DNA of 64,000 bases. It comes from Diphasiastrum complanatum (lineage: Eukaryota > Streptophyta > Lycopodiopsida > Lycopodiales > Lycopodiaceae). Of this stretch, positions 46,190 through 57,188 are shown one piece after another. Location of the stretch: the NCBI GenBank assembly GCA_029204225.1, contig CM055102.1, forward strand, positions 29,919,632-29,983,631. The letters are read 5' to 3'. The notes under the pieces are model-generated. The model ran no database searches. It was not told where the DNA came from and worked only from the letters and a program-made list of their open reading frames with translations. Every line of letters starts with the position of its first letter. Position 1 is the stretch's first letter. Both the position numbers and the translations under genes were made by a program.

Positions 46190-46342
46190 AAAAAGAGCGT
46201 ATTTTTGAAAAACTTTGTCAAAAATACCAACGTGTCTTTCTATGGGATTATATCAATCTGATAGAAATACCCCCTAGACTAGTAATGCACTTCATAGCCC
46301 TTAAACTTAATGCCAAACATGTGCAACATAAGTAGAAGAAAT
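46190..46342 (+). pseudogene. Ty3/gypsy pol fragment upstream of RT
   Basis: Reads CQKYQRVFLWDYINLIEIPP, then RLVMHFIALKLNAKHVQHK. This matches the block 'YxDVFAWSY.D(L/M)..IP...V.H.I.LKP.AKPV.QK' that precedes RT in Tat/Athila-like gypsy elements. It is cut off by the LTR of Copia-3. Confidence 0.55.
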
Positions 46343-46920
46343 TGTTGGAAATTAAGCTCATAGTTTCCTCCTTGAACTTAGACGGTCGAATCATTTGAAG
46401 AAAGATTGCATTAGACTTCTGGCTGATCTTCATCCATGGATCAAAGCATAAAGGGTTACCAATCCCATCTTGTTTACATTCGAATGTCCAATCCACATTA
46501 TCTGAAAGACATTGAAGACCTGGCCATCTTCAACAACTTCAACAAAATCCATAGTTTCTAGTAGTCTGCATAAATGAACTATTTCTACAGACACAAAGGA
46601 AAGTTTAGCAAGCAAGGACAGCCAAACTATCGGTTATAAACGATGGCCAAAGCTACCGCCAAGGCACTGCAAGGAACTTTCTTAGGGACTGACCATCTAG
46701 AGCTGCCAAGGCACCGCAAAAGTCAACATCGCGGCTATCAGTAAAGACCAACGAACCGTCTAAGCTACCATCAGAAATTGCCTAGGCACCGTAGGGGTCA
46801 ACATTGTGGTTATAAACGAAGACCACTCACCGCAAGGAAATCGCAATATTGTGATTGTGGTCTGCATACGGTTGCAATAGACACCGTTATTTCACATTCT
46901 CATCAATTGGAGTCAAATAA
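46343..46920 (+). repeat. Copia-3 left LTR, 3' half missing
   Basis: Aligns with 48005-48600 (shared blocks such as CTTCTGGCTGATCTTCATCC and GACCTGGCCATCTTCAA), then diverges where it joins RT. Confidence 0.8.
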
Positions 46921-46944
46921 GCTGAGAGTCTTTTTATTTTAACG

Positions 46945-47993
46945 ACTGTAACGTTTATTCCAAATACATGGGTGTCAAATTAGTTCACATGGCTCTGTAC
47001 GTAGATGATGCATTTATTTTGTCTAGCGACACTTTCCTACTGCACAATAGCAAGAGTGATCTGTCAAAAGAATTTGACATGACTGATCTAGGCACCATTC
47101 ATTCTCTATTAGGAATACACATCACCAGAGATAGATCACATAAGAAAATATATCTCGGTCAACAGAAATATCTAGAAAACATTCTAGAAAAGTTTCATAT
47201 GTTTGATCGCAAACCGATTGATACACCAATGGATCCATCTATGGTATTGACCAGACCTTCCTTCCTATGCGGATTCTAAAAGTGAAGTACTCAACTTAGC
47301 GAAGTACCCTTATCATTCACTCATATCTTTAATGTATGCAATGCTCTGCACCAGACTTGATTTAGCATACATTGTCAGCACACTAAGTCAATACATGTCT
47401 AATCCTAGGATCTCACATTGGAAAGCATGAAAGAGAGTGATGAAGTACATTCAAGAAATTTTAGATCACATTTTATGCTATGATGGAAATGCTCTTAATT
47501 CACTGGTTCTTCAAGGCTACTCCGACTCAGATTGTGGAGGAAATGCCTCAACTAGAAAATCCACTTATGGGTTTTGTTTTTATCTGACAGGGGGACCAAT
47601 TTCATGGAACTCGAGAAAGCATAAATCAGCTCCACTTTCTTCAACGGAAGCAGAGTACATTGCAGCATGCCATGCTTCAAAAGAAGCTATATGGATCAGA
47701 TTTTTACTTTATCATTTACATCACACTCAACACAATGCTACTACCATTTTATGTGACAACATGAGTTGCATTTCACTATCTCTGAATCCCAGCTTTCATA
47801 GCCAGTCAAAGCACATCAAAATCCAATATTATCTCATTAGGGAAAAGGTTTTCTCAAGACAAGTGATTATACAATACTACTCCACACCCGAAATGGTAGC
47901 AAATATCTTCACTAAATCTCTTCCCAGGATCAAGCATAAAAAATTCTCCAACATGTTAAACCTGACAAAGATCACAAGGCACCAACTGTGACC
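46945..47993 (+). pseudogene. Copia-3 RT C-terminus and RNase H
   Basis: Reads MALYVDDAFILSSD (YVDD intact), FDMTDLGTIHSLLGIHITRD and QQKYLENILEKFHM. A frame change leads to YHSLISLMYAMLCTRLDLAY, then one good 184-codon frame (47437-47991) with GYSDSDCGGNASTRKSTYGF, GGPISWNSRKHK, SSTEAEYIAACHA, CDNMSCI and NIFTKSLPR. RNase H looks complete; RT has lost its N-terminal two thirds. Confidence 0.88.
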
Positions 47994-48004
47994 TTAAGGG
48001 GGAC
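47993..48004 (+). other. Copia-3 polypurine tract
   Basis: TTAAGGGGGAC directly before the right LTR. Confidence 0.7.
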
Positions 48005-49173
48005 TATTGAAAAATAAGCTCACAATTTCCTCCTTGAACTTAGACAGCCAAATCATTTGAAGAACGATTGCATCGGGCTTCTGGCTGATCTTCATCCATG
48101 GATCAAAGCATAAAGGGCAACCAATCTCATTTTCTTTACATTTGAATGTCAAATCTACATTATCTGAAGGCATTGAAGACCTGGCCATCTTCAATAACTT
48201 CAACAAAATCTGTCATTTCTAGCAGTCTATAGAAATGAACTATTTCTGTAGAGTCTGTAGAAATACAAACGAAAGTTTAGCAGGCAAGGACCGCCGGAAC
48301 TACCACATCAATGTTACGGTTATAAATGATGACCAAAGCTACCACCAAGGCACCACAAGGAACCGTCTTAGGGACTGACCATCCAAAATCGCCAAGACAT
48401 TGTAGAAGTCAACACTGCGGCTATCAACGAAGACCAACGAACTGTCTAAGCTACCATCAGGAACCGCCCAGGCGCCGTAGGGGTCAACGTTGCGGTTATA
48501 AACAAAGACCATTCACCGAAAGGAAATCTCAATAATGTGATTGCAGTGCATATGGTTGTGATAGGCACTGCTCTTTCATGCTCCCAAAGCAGAGTTCAAA
48601 TCAAAGTGATAAATGATTGTACAAACATCATTGTGCACTATCTCATGACCAAGTACATACTTAGAACTAAACTACTTAGTCTTGTAAATATAGATTAATT
48701 AATTACATTTCTTGTAATTACCAAGACGATTTGTATAAATACAGCTACAACTCACATCAACAGAGAGAGATGCTGTGTGATGCAAACTAAGTCATCTGAA
48801 TGGAAGTTATTTAGCATCCATGTTACGTCCCACTTAAGGGTGTAACTTACATTGTTGCTCTTGCTCCATTACAAGCATTCTGATGTAATATACAAGCAAC
48901 ACTTCATCATCATCTATGTTTAATATAGATGTCTATGTGTTGTGATTTGAATACATCTTTCGATTTGCTTGCTTCGCTCGTTCACTCAGTCTGACGCATG
49001 AGGAACAAGCGCAATTGTTCTGCACCATTGTCCTTTGTTCCGTATTGAATCTTCTCATTCAAACTGATTGACATTATCTCCAAACACTCTTTGGTGGATT
49101 CATTTTAACTGGTCCTACAAACTGATTTGGGAGCTGTTTCGCACCATTTCTTCCTCTCGTCTTGTTTCGAACA
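48005..49173 (+). repeat. Copia-3 right LTR (1169 bp), followed by a primer site
   Basis: Starts TATTGAAAAATAAGC (TA where the left copy has TG) and ends GAACA. Two bases later TGGTGTTAGAGC (49176-49187) matches a tRNA-Met primer site at 10 of 12 positions. An LTR with a polypurine tract on one side and a primer site on the other belongs to two units at once. Confidence 0.7.
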
Positions 49174-49189
49174 AGTGGTGTTAGAGCTG

Positions 49190-49680
49190 ATAGCCTAGCT
49201 TCTTCTCTTCCACCTTCCACCCCATTCCCATCAGAAATTACATTACCATCTAAGAGCAAGAGTGTACATTGAATTAGAGAGACTGAAAAATGTCAAGCTG
49301 ATAGACCCTATAGATAATTGTGAATGGTATTATCCTATCATGTCTAAACTATTGTTTGTTCCACTAGAGAGATAACTGAGGCAATAACCATAGATGGGGT
49401 AGCATCTAAAGAAGCGGTAATAGGAATAGGTAAAGAAACTATGAGTTGAACTATGGTGGTGGTGGGTAGAGTAGTAACAAGGAGAGACATGAGAACATAA
49501 GTGGTAGAAAGAGTAGCATGACAATGAGAAGTGGGTGGCAAGGAAGAGAAACAATCTCATTGTGCATGCATTGTTAGCTATGTAAAGAACTAGCTATTGT
49601 TAGAAATGTTTCGTGTCAGAAGCCCTTAACTATTTGGTGTTACATAACTATGTAACTAGCAGTCCTTTAATGACCCCTAT
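49190..49680. other. Possible start of a second Copia-3 unit; no gene supported
   Basis: Expected to be leader or gag if the shared-LTR reading is right. Only short frames without gag motifs are seen. Confidence 0.3.
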
Positions 49681-49709
49681 ATGTCCATTTTGTGTTTGGG
49701 GCTAAATGG

Positions 49710-49932
49710 CAAGTTACCCTTGGATAAGGGGTACCTTTAGGAATTAAGAGTAGGTGCCTTTGGATAAGGGCAGACAAGTGACTATACCTTGGTCGAAGGT
49801 ATGGAATCAAGTTACCCTTGGATAAGGTGTACCCTTAGAATTAAGGGTATGTGCCTTTATATTAAGGGACTGTTGTCCTTGGATAAGGGCAAGTAGGTGT
49901 CTATGCCTTGGACGGAGGTATGGAACCTAGTA
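49710..49932. repeat. Two tandem units of about 105-115 bp rich in CCTTGGATAAGG
   Basis: Both units begin AAGTTACCCTTGGATAAGG and end ATGGAA(T/C)C. The near-palindrome CCTTGGATAAGG or a close variant occurs four times. Confidence 0.8.
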
Positions 49933-51116
49933 AGGGTTAGAAAGTCATTACCATGGGTGTTTTGGCTATTTTTCTAAACCTTGGGCCTCAACCTTGAACC
50001 ATATCACTTTATTGGTCTTGGACCAAAGTATACAAGCACAACTTGGGCAATGGGACCTAGTAGGAGGGCGCACTTCCAAGGTGTCCATTGAGTTCCCAAC
50101 TCCCACAAGAAAGGCATTCAAAGAGTCATAGGTTATGGAAGAAGTCTCTTGACCTTCCATAAGCCTATGAAGGTTCTTTAACTCCCCTAGGCCTCTCTCT
50201 TTCTCATTGGTTGTGCATGGAACTCCATAGTGTATTGGAGGGTGCCATTTGCCATCTATATGAGGGGAGGAGGGTGCCCATAGGGAGGGGGGAGAGATCT
50301 CTTTTGTTTGCTATGCTTATGCTCTAGTGTGGCTACTAGTGTATAGAGTGTTTTCTTGTGTGTAGTATGCTTAGGGTTTGGATCTTGCCTATGGTATGGG
50401 ACATAAGTAGGGTTTGAATCTTGAGTATGCTATGGTTTGTGGTGGTATGCTTGTGATTAGTTATTGGTTAGCTAGGATTGCATGTGCTAGCTATGGTTGG
50501 GTGGTGATTTCTTGAGGCCACTTGTTATCTATCTTTGTGATTAAGATTAGGGACACAGGTGGAGGAGAGATCCACGGAGGCTTGAAGATCCTTACTTGCA
50601 GGTGGAGGCATCCTAGCTTGGAGTTGGGGAGCATCTTGGAGATTGCAGGTTATTTGGAGGACCTTTGGAGGAACTACCTTTGGATTAGGAGGACTTCCTG
50701 ACTTCATTTGTAAAAAATGGTCCCTGAGCAGTGTAATGGTCGATGCTAGTAGTAATGGTCCAACGACAAAATTTTGATGAACGTTGGATTTTATCACCTT
50801 CTTCAGCTCTGCAACCACTATTTCATGCCATTTGTATGGAATCACTATATTTGTAGCCAACTCTTAATGCAAAACCACAATCTTGTGCAGCAAAAAAGAT
50901 GCTATGTACACTTTTCGCAAATTTTCAATCGCTAAAAATTGGTTGAGAAGGTGGCTAGTGGCTTTAACGATTGGATCTTTGATAGCTGCTATAAGGTACA
51001 TGTCGTTAGTATGCTTTGCATGGGATGGATATATCTATGTATCATGCCTATGGGAAGGAGATTGTCTATCATTTGTGTTTAAGCTTAGTAATGCTACTAG
51101 TATTTGTGAAGAAATA
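49933..51116. other. No gene seen
   Basis: Frames up to 111 codons (50525-50860 minus) without recognisable motifs. Confidence 0.45.
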
Positions 51117-51754
51117 TGAATCACTAAGATCCAAATTCATCCTCTTGATCTTTGGTATGAAAGTCAACACAATCTACACCATTTGCATCATAGGAAAAAT
51201 CAGCATCTACTTAATGAAAGAGATACAAACTCAATAAGAACTTGATCAAACATCAACCATAAGATGAAATGAATTTGTTGTCCATACAAAACCAGTAAGC
51301 TACTGTATTTCACACCTGCAAATCCGAATATAGCATAATATGAGCATTCTACACACAAGATTGCAAGATATCGCCAACGGATATTAACCCAAGAGAGCTC
51401 ATGCATAAGCATGAAATGAGATGAGAGAGAGAGAGAGAGAGAGAGAATGCTTCTCTTTCCACATGTGTACAACTATATATATCATATCCATGTCTCATTA
51501 ATGATCTTGGTTTCCCTCCATATCAAAAACCCTACCAATAATGTGTACTAGATTCAATGTCTCCAACATTCAAATTTGAATATACCAAACTTGACCTCCT
51601 ACATTTCCCTCACTTTTTAAAAGTGGTAATTCAAAAACATTTGAACTTAAATAACTTTGAAATGACTATCTCTAAGTCTAAAGTGTAAATTGGCCTCAAT
51701 TGCCAAATAAACAAATATGACCAAATTTGACTAAACTAGTTGAAATCTCTCACA
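51117..51754 (-). repeat. LTR (638 bp) with adjacent polypurine tract
   Basis: Plus-strand edges TGAATCACTAAG and AAATCTCTCACA give canonical TG/CA. On the minus strand GAAGAGGGGG (51755-51764) lies directly before TGTGAGAG, so this is the 3' LTR of a minus-oriented element. A GA microsatellite (51423-51444) lies inside. A degraded sister copy is at 31192-31815. Confidence 0.65.
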
Positions 51755-51764
51755 CCCCCTCTTC

Positions 51765-53415
51765 AACTAGTTTTAGCATAGACTTTGAGAATACTCCAAG
51801 TGAAGTCCTATGCTTCACCTAGATTCACCTAGTCAAAGTTTGAAGGCCATTTATTCTATAGAGTATTCCTCAACTTACATGATTTTGAGGTACAAATTGG
51901 CATCATAAGTTTTGTCCTTCAATGTCTCAAAAGACAGGGGATGGTATGTGATATCATAACTAGGGTATGCATTGATGAAGAAAAATCTGTAAGATGGAAT
52001 ATTTTTCTAGATTCTTTCATTCTATTTTTTTCTTGTTGATATCATATTTGACCAACAATAACAGTTGACCAATTTTGATTGAGACTAGGGGTCATCTCCT
52101 ATGTGCTAGTTTAAGTGACACCTAGCCCATCTTTGAAGCTCGTGTCTAGGCCTACTAACTCTAGGGATACCCAACTAATGATCCTCATTATTGGTAATAT
52201 CTTTGGAGTTCAGACATATACAACATATTGGGGACTCTTGGCATGGGCTACAAGTTTGCCTCCAGCCATTATTAAGGACACCCTCCCCCCTTCCAGAAAT
52301 GGTTAACTATCCTAATTGTTATTTGTCTTGTCTAGGGAAATCCTACTAAATTGCTACATATTTTGTGGGCTCTTTAGGTAATGATGATGCACTACCCAAA
52401 GAGCCTGTTGATGGTAACTCTCTGTGTTGATCTAAATCAGAGGGTGTAATCTTTAGATTTGTGTAAGTTATTCTATTGGTGGTATTACATAGGTGAATTT
52501 TTCTCTGTCCCCATGTCTAAACCTCAAATCTCTTGGCTGGGTTATTTCGGTCCCAATTGGAAAAATATATTCTTCTCTCTTTAAGGTGTCGTCCATAGGC
52601 TTTAAGAGGAAGGTAACTTGTACTTTGCTTATCTAACCTCTAACTATCTAACCTCCTAGGAAAAGGTGTTTACATGTAGAAAAGAAGACAATAACACCAG
52701 AATTTCTCATTATCAAATGTCTTGGAGCTCCAACCAGCAAGTGCCAAAAATTAAGAATAATTCCAAAGGTATCCTTTTTCCTTCTATTTTTGGAATGCGC
52801 CAACTGAGTGTTGGTCAAAAGGAATGATTCATGTGGCTGCATATCTCTAAGCATCCTTCTTGTTCATGTCAAGATTTTCGATGGCAAAATAGAAGTGGAA
52901 AATTTTACATTGCATACAAATATATGTAGTTAGTCTAGTAAATTCTCATAATGTATGTTAGGGCTAGGCATGAACAACAATTGACCTCGATTCAGGAAGA
53001 GTGAACCTCTCTAGATTTTATACTAAACATGCTGCACATATCCATGTGAGTGAGTGAGTGCATCCTGTTTGGAGTCATTTTTTTTAGTGCACTTTCTAAG
53101 TTAGCCACAATGGTTTTAAGACTTCAATTTCGCAATGGATCAATATAAATCACCTTCCTAGTAAAACTTTCAGTCATGGTATTATGACCACTTTATTTTT
53201 TAATTTGAAGAAAAGTTCAATAACTATATGTGCAACTACCCATAGTTTTTAGGCCTGAATTTTTTTTTATGCACATCATTGCTAAACATTTTGTGAATTT
53301 TCTTGATCTAGTTTCAAGTTCGTATTGCTTAGGCTTTTTGTGAATACCCTACCACCATAACACATACTCAATACATATGGGTTTTTTTTTTAATCCTAAA
53401 CCCAAAAGGCCATAA
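51765..53415. other. No gene seen
   Basis: Should include the 3' interior of the element whose LTR ends at 51754, but no RNase H or other pol block is recognisable. Confidence 0.45.
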
Positions 53416-53418
53416 TGC

Positions 53419-53419
<1 letters not shown>

Positions 53420-53512
<93 letters not shown>
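53420..53512. repeat. GA microsatellite, about 46 units
   Basis: Pure GA dinucleotide tract. Confidence 0.95.
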
Positions 53513-53516
<4 letters not shown>

Positions 53517-54130
53517 CAAACTAAGTTTGAATTATAGTCAGATTGAAACTTAGTATTCAATACTCTTTAAAAACTCTACTTAAAAAAGTTGAACAAATTC
53601 AAAAACACAAATGAAGTTGTTGATTGTTAATGTTATTGAAGCATTGAACCATCGTAATTTGGTATCCTTCTTTTGATGGAAGATAATGAATATCTTGTGA
53701 CACCACTATGGTTCCTCCACTCCCATTGCACTTCTTTGGGTGTTTTTTTTTTTTAATACTTTTGTATGCTCCTTTTTGCAACTTGATATTCAACTAGATG
53801 AAATGTACATGTTCAACAACATTTGGTGGATGAAGGCATCTCATCCAAAATAGATTTTCCTTCTGAGAGGCACAGTCCTTGGGAAATACCACATGTCGGG
53901 GCCGCGCTTGCTTGACTTCACATGAGAAAACATTCCTTTTTCCACTAGAGACAACCCTCCTCCTCCTTGGTTCAACATGGTATCAAAAAGTTGAAGAAAT
54001 TCCAAAAGGGGTTTTTTCAATGTGAGTGGTGATGGCGCAATGTGGACCCGTCACCTACCAAAAAGACATCACAAATGCTTGGACGACACATTGTCGATTT
54101 AAAGCCCCCCTTCACATTTTCCTTGCATTT
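53513..54130. other. No gene seen; distal upstream region of the AHP gene
   Basis: AT-rich with a poly-T tract near 53743. No coding blocks. Confidence 0.5.
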
Positions 54131-54139
54131 CTTCCTGGA

Positions 54140-54207
54140 CACGTGGCTCGCTTCCATTGGCTGCTCTTTGCTCCCCACATCTAGCCTGGAGCAATAGCAC
54201 TATATCA
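54140..54207 (+). promoter_or_regulatory. Putative AHP gene core promoter
   Basis: A G-box CACGTG (54140-54145), an inverted CCAAT box ATTGG (54156-54160) and a TATA-like TATATCA (54201-54207) lie in that order and at typical spacing. The TATA-like box is about 230 bp before the start codon. Assignment is by motif only. Confidence 0.4.
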
Positions 54208-54326
54208 GCAGAAGCGCAGCAGAGAAGAAGGGGCAAAGAAATTTCAGCCATTTCTACTCTGCTGTCAGCCTCGATCGCGTGGAAATTCATCGGGAAAATC
54301 AAATCTTTGATCTGATCTGAGGAGTA

Positions 54327-54380
54327 ATGGTGTGGAATTCCCTGCCCATCCTTCAATTTGGGTTGTTTGTGAGCTATTAG
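54327..54380 (+). promoter_or_regulatory. Upstream ORF of 17 codons in the AHP leader
   Basis: ATG 54327 to TAG 54380, ending 51 bp before the main ATG. If transcription starts at the proposed promoter, this uORF is in the mRNA and could lower translation of the main frame. Confidence 0.4.
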
Positions 54381-54431
54381 CGGAGGGGGTATTGGGATCT
54401 GAGGCTACAATTGCTCAGGGGTTTATCAGAA

Positions 54432-57188
54432 ATGGACGTAGCCAAGCTGCAGCGGCAGCACGTGGACCTCACCCATGCTTTGTTCAAGGAGGTACTATGG
54501 CCGTTGTCGACTGGATCGGTAGCAATCCGTTTGTTGCTTGTAGTATAATCCGTTTGTTGCTTGTAGTATAATCGATCTGCTGTACTTATTGATTGTGGGT
54601 ATATGAGGGGCTTCAATGCAGGGGTTTTTGGATGATCAATTTACGCAGCTGCAGCAGTTGCAAGATTCTACTAATCCAGATTTTGTAGCTGAAGTAGTGG
54701 CTCTTTTCTTTGAGGACACGGACAGGCTCCTGTCAGAGTTAACAAGAGCCCTGTAAGTGCCATCTAATGCTCTCAACACCTTAATTTTTTATCTACTTTC
54801 GTTGCTTTCATGATCGTTTGCATATTGAGAGTTAGAAACGGATTATGGTCGTTGTCTAAGTCCTACAAGCAATTTGAGAAGTTTAGGATTTGAGATTGTA
54901 AATATTCCGAGAAATTAAGCTGCTTATGAGAAGCCATTGGAAATTCATTGTAAAGCAGAAATACTTATTGGAGCCACCTAGATTTTCGAAAGGGCTCCTG
55001 CTCCCTGGATTTTTCATACTAAACGGAAGTAATTTCACTTCCAGTTTCGTTTGCTTATAAGAGATTGTAACGTACTCTTAGTGGAGAATATGTCTGTTCT
55101 TGGTTCTCAACTATTTGAAGGCTTGTAGTGTTGCTAAGTCTATCAAGTCCCTTTCATCATTATAAATTAGTGGCAGGAATGGTAACAGTTCATAAACTCC
55201 GATGATGATCTTGATACTACAAGGCTTTAAGCCTAAGACTTTCTGTGTGAGGGTTTTGCTGGTTGTGAGCAATCTGTGAGGGATAGACACTAACTATTTC
55301 AGACTTCCTATCTTAGTCTGACTGTGAATTTAGAAAGTAAAATGTTCTTCTTTTCAATGACATCTGCTCCTTACTGCTGAATTATCAAATGCTTTTGTAA
55401 CACTTACATGAGGAATTTTGTGTGACAGTGAGCAAGATCCTGTTGACTATAAAAAAGTTGATGCTTATGTACACCAATTCAAAGGCAGCAGTTCAAGGTA
55501 AGGTGGAAATATTGTCCTGAACTAATCAATGGTTTCTTGTTCTAAGAAAATATCCAAGGTTAGGTTTTGAAAGTTTAAGCGTACAGTAATGCACATGGTG
55601 CATGTAAAACAACAGTTAGTTGTTTCTTTCTGGCTTGAAGTTGGCTTCAGTTTGAGTAGAAGCTTTTTAGAACAAGTGGAAGATACATGAAAATATAAGG
55701 TAAGCACTTCTTGAGCATCCATAGCTCAGCTGCTTTTTGAATATGAAGGTTTCACACCCAGCTGTATGAAGTCAATTTTTTTCATCTCCTGGACGATCTG
55801 AACTTGAAATTGACTGATGGAAAAATTCTGATAGCCTTGTTCACCTTGTTCTGGGGATCAGATGAAGTTGTCACTAGAAAAAGTACAATAAAGCAGGGCT
55901 CAAGAATCTGTGCACCAGTTGAGTCTTATTGGATTTATGCTTCTTGGCTTCAAGCAGCAATAATTTCAGATCAATTTCAAAACATCTTTGAAACTACAGA
56001 GTTGGTTGCTATTTAAACAGAGTGCTCTTGCTGAAAGGAAGAACTTGAGACGTGTGTTATGCTCACGAGGAAATTGAAAGAACATAGCATTTTCTCAAAC
56101 TCTCCAGCTCCTAACCTGCTGCTGCCTACTAAAGCATGAGCTAGATACTGATTGTTGATACCCTTTTTATTCCCTCTGATTTACTGTTATCATGAAATTG
56201 TAAGTTAATTGCACAAGTATCCTTAAATTCACATTTCCTTAAAATTTTCATGTACATGTGTGCATGAATTTAAGTTTGATCTTTCTGTGTTAAACATAAC
56301 TTTCATCCATGCCAAGTTTAGGTAATGTGCGTGCATTCTTTGCCTTTGTCATGATCAGCATTGGGGCTCATAGAGTGAAAGTTGTTTGCATTACCTTCCG
56401 AACATGTTGTGACGAGGGGAACAGACAAGGGTAAGTAAGGACAGGTTTGTACTGATTCCATCCTTTGATCAGGATTTATAATCTGCTCTGAGTGTACATC
56501 AAGTTAGTGGATTCTCATTGATAATGAGATAGAACTTTCTTATGAAAGTCCTTGCATAGCAATTCCTTTGTTGACTTGGTAGTCCTAGTGATTACAAGCA
56601 TAGGGATGCCACTGATATTTGCTATTCAACTGACAGGTGCTGGCAGGCTCTGCAGCAAGTGAAACATGAATTTATCCTAATCAAGAGTAGGCTTGAAGTT
56701 CTTCTTCAGGTAGATTTTGAGCCAATAAGAGAAGTTTTAGCCTTTTATCTCATGTCCATTAGGTTCAGAAAATCTCTGCACTTAGGCTTAGTTTTCTGTT
56801 CATGTAACATCATTCCTTCTCTTTTTCAGATTAGTGGTCTTATCCATGAGAATCGCCCCTTTCTAACTGCTGTTGTACTTTCTTTATCCTTTCATCAAAG
56901 AGCATTGTTTCTCATATGCATTACCATAATATCCAGCAGATTATTTTGAGGATATGCTGCCTTGTGTTCTTTTGTTCAAGCATATGCAAGTGTTGCACAC
57001 AGTGCCATACACCAACTTGCTGAATGGAGGATTTCTCCCAGATTTCTCCCAAGGTGGTAAAATAACAAGTTATATTTCAGGGATGGTTTATGAATTAAAT
57101 TCTCAATCAACTTGCTGGTTTCATGTGTTCTCTTCAGTTGGAGCAACAGATTCTTGCTGCTGGTGGAGAAATTCCATTCATGGAGTAA
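54432..57188 (+). CDS. AHP: Histidine-containing phosphotransfer protein (AHP type), six exons
   Basis: Exons at 54432-54491, 54622-54752, 55429-55497, 56359-56430, 56637-56709 and 57138-57188 join in frame to 151 residues ending TAA. All five introns are GT-AG, four with GTAAG- or GTAG-type donors. The HPt four-helix bundle includes [18 protein letters not shown] (helix before the active site), the phospho-acceptor motif [13 protein letters not shown] with His79 and Lys82, and a C-terminal helix pair ([21 protein letters not shown]-like end). Length and His position match canonical plant AHPs. Such proteins take phosphate from sensor histidine kinases and pass it to response regulators in the nucleus, as in cytokinin signalling. 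It has no transposon link and shows no damage. A candidate AATAAA lies at 57449. The paralogue number cannot be assigned. Confidence 0.93.
54525..54572. repeat. 24-bp tandem duplication in AHP intron 1
   Basis: AATCCGTTTGTTGCTTGTAGTATA-type unit occurs twice in succession. Confidence 0.8.

Larger units (their letters stand above)
46343..49173 (+). mobile_element. Copia-3: Ty1/copia element with a large internal deletion
   Basis: A left LTR starting TGTTGGAAATTAAGC is present only for its first 575 bp. It is joined directly to the middle of RT (about 46945), so the primer site, gag, protease and integrase are missing. RT end and RNase H follow, then a polypurine tract and a full right LTR. 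I see no target duplication. Confidence 0.8.
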
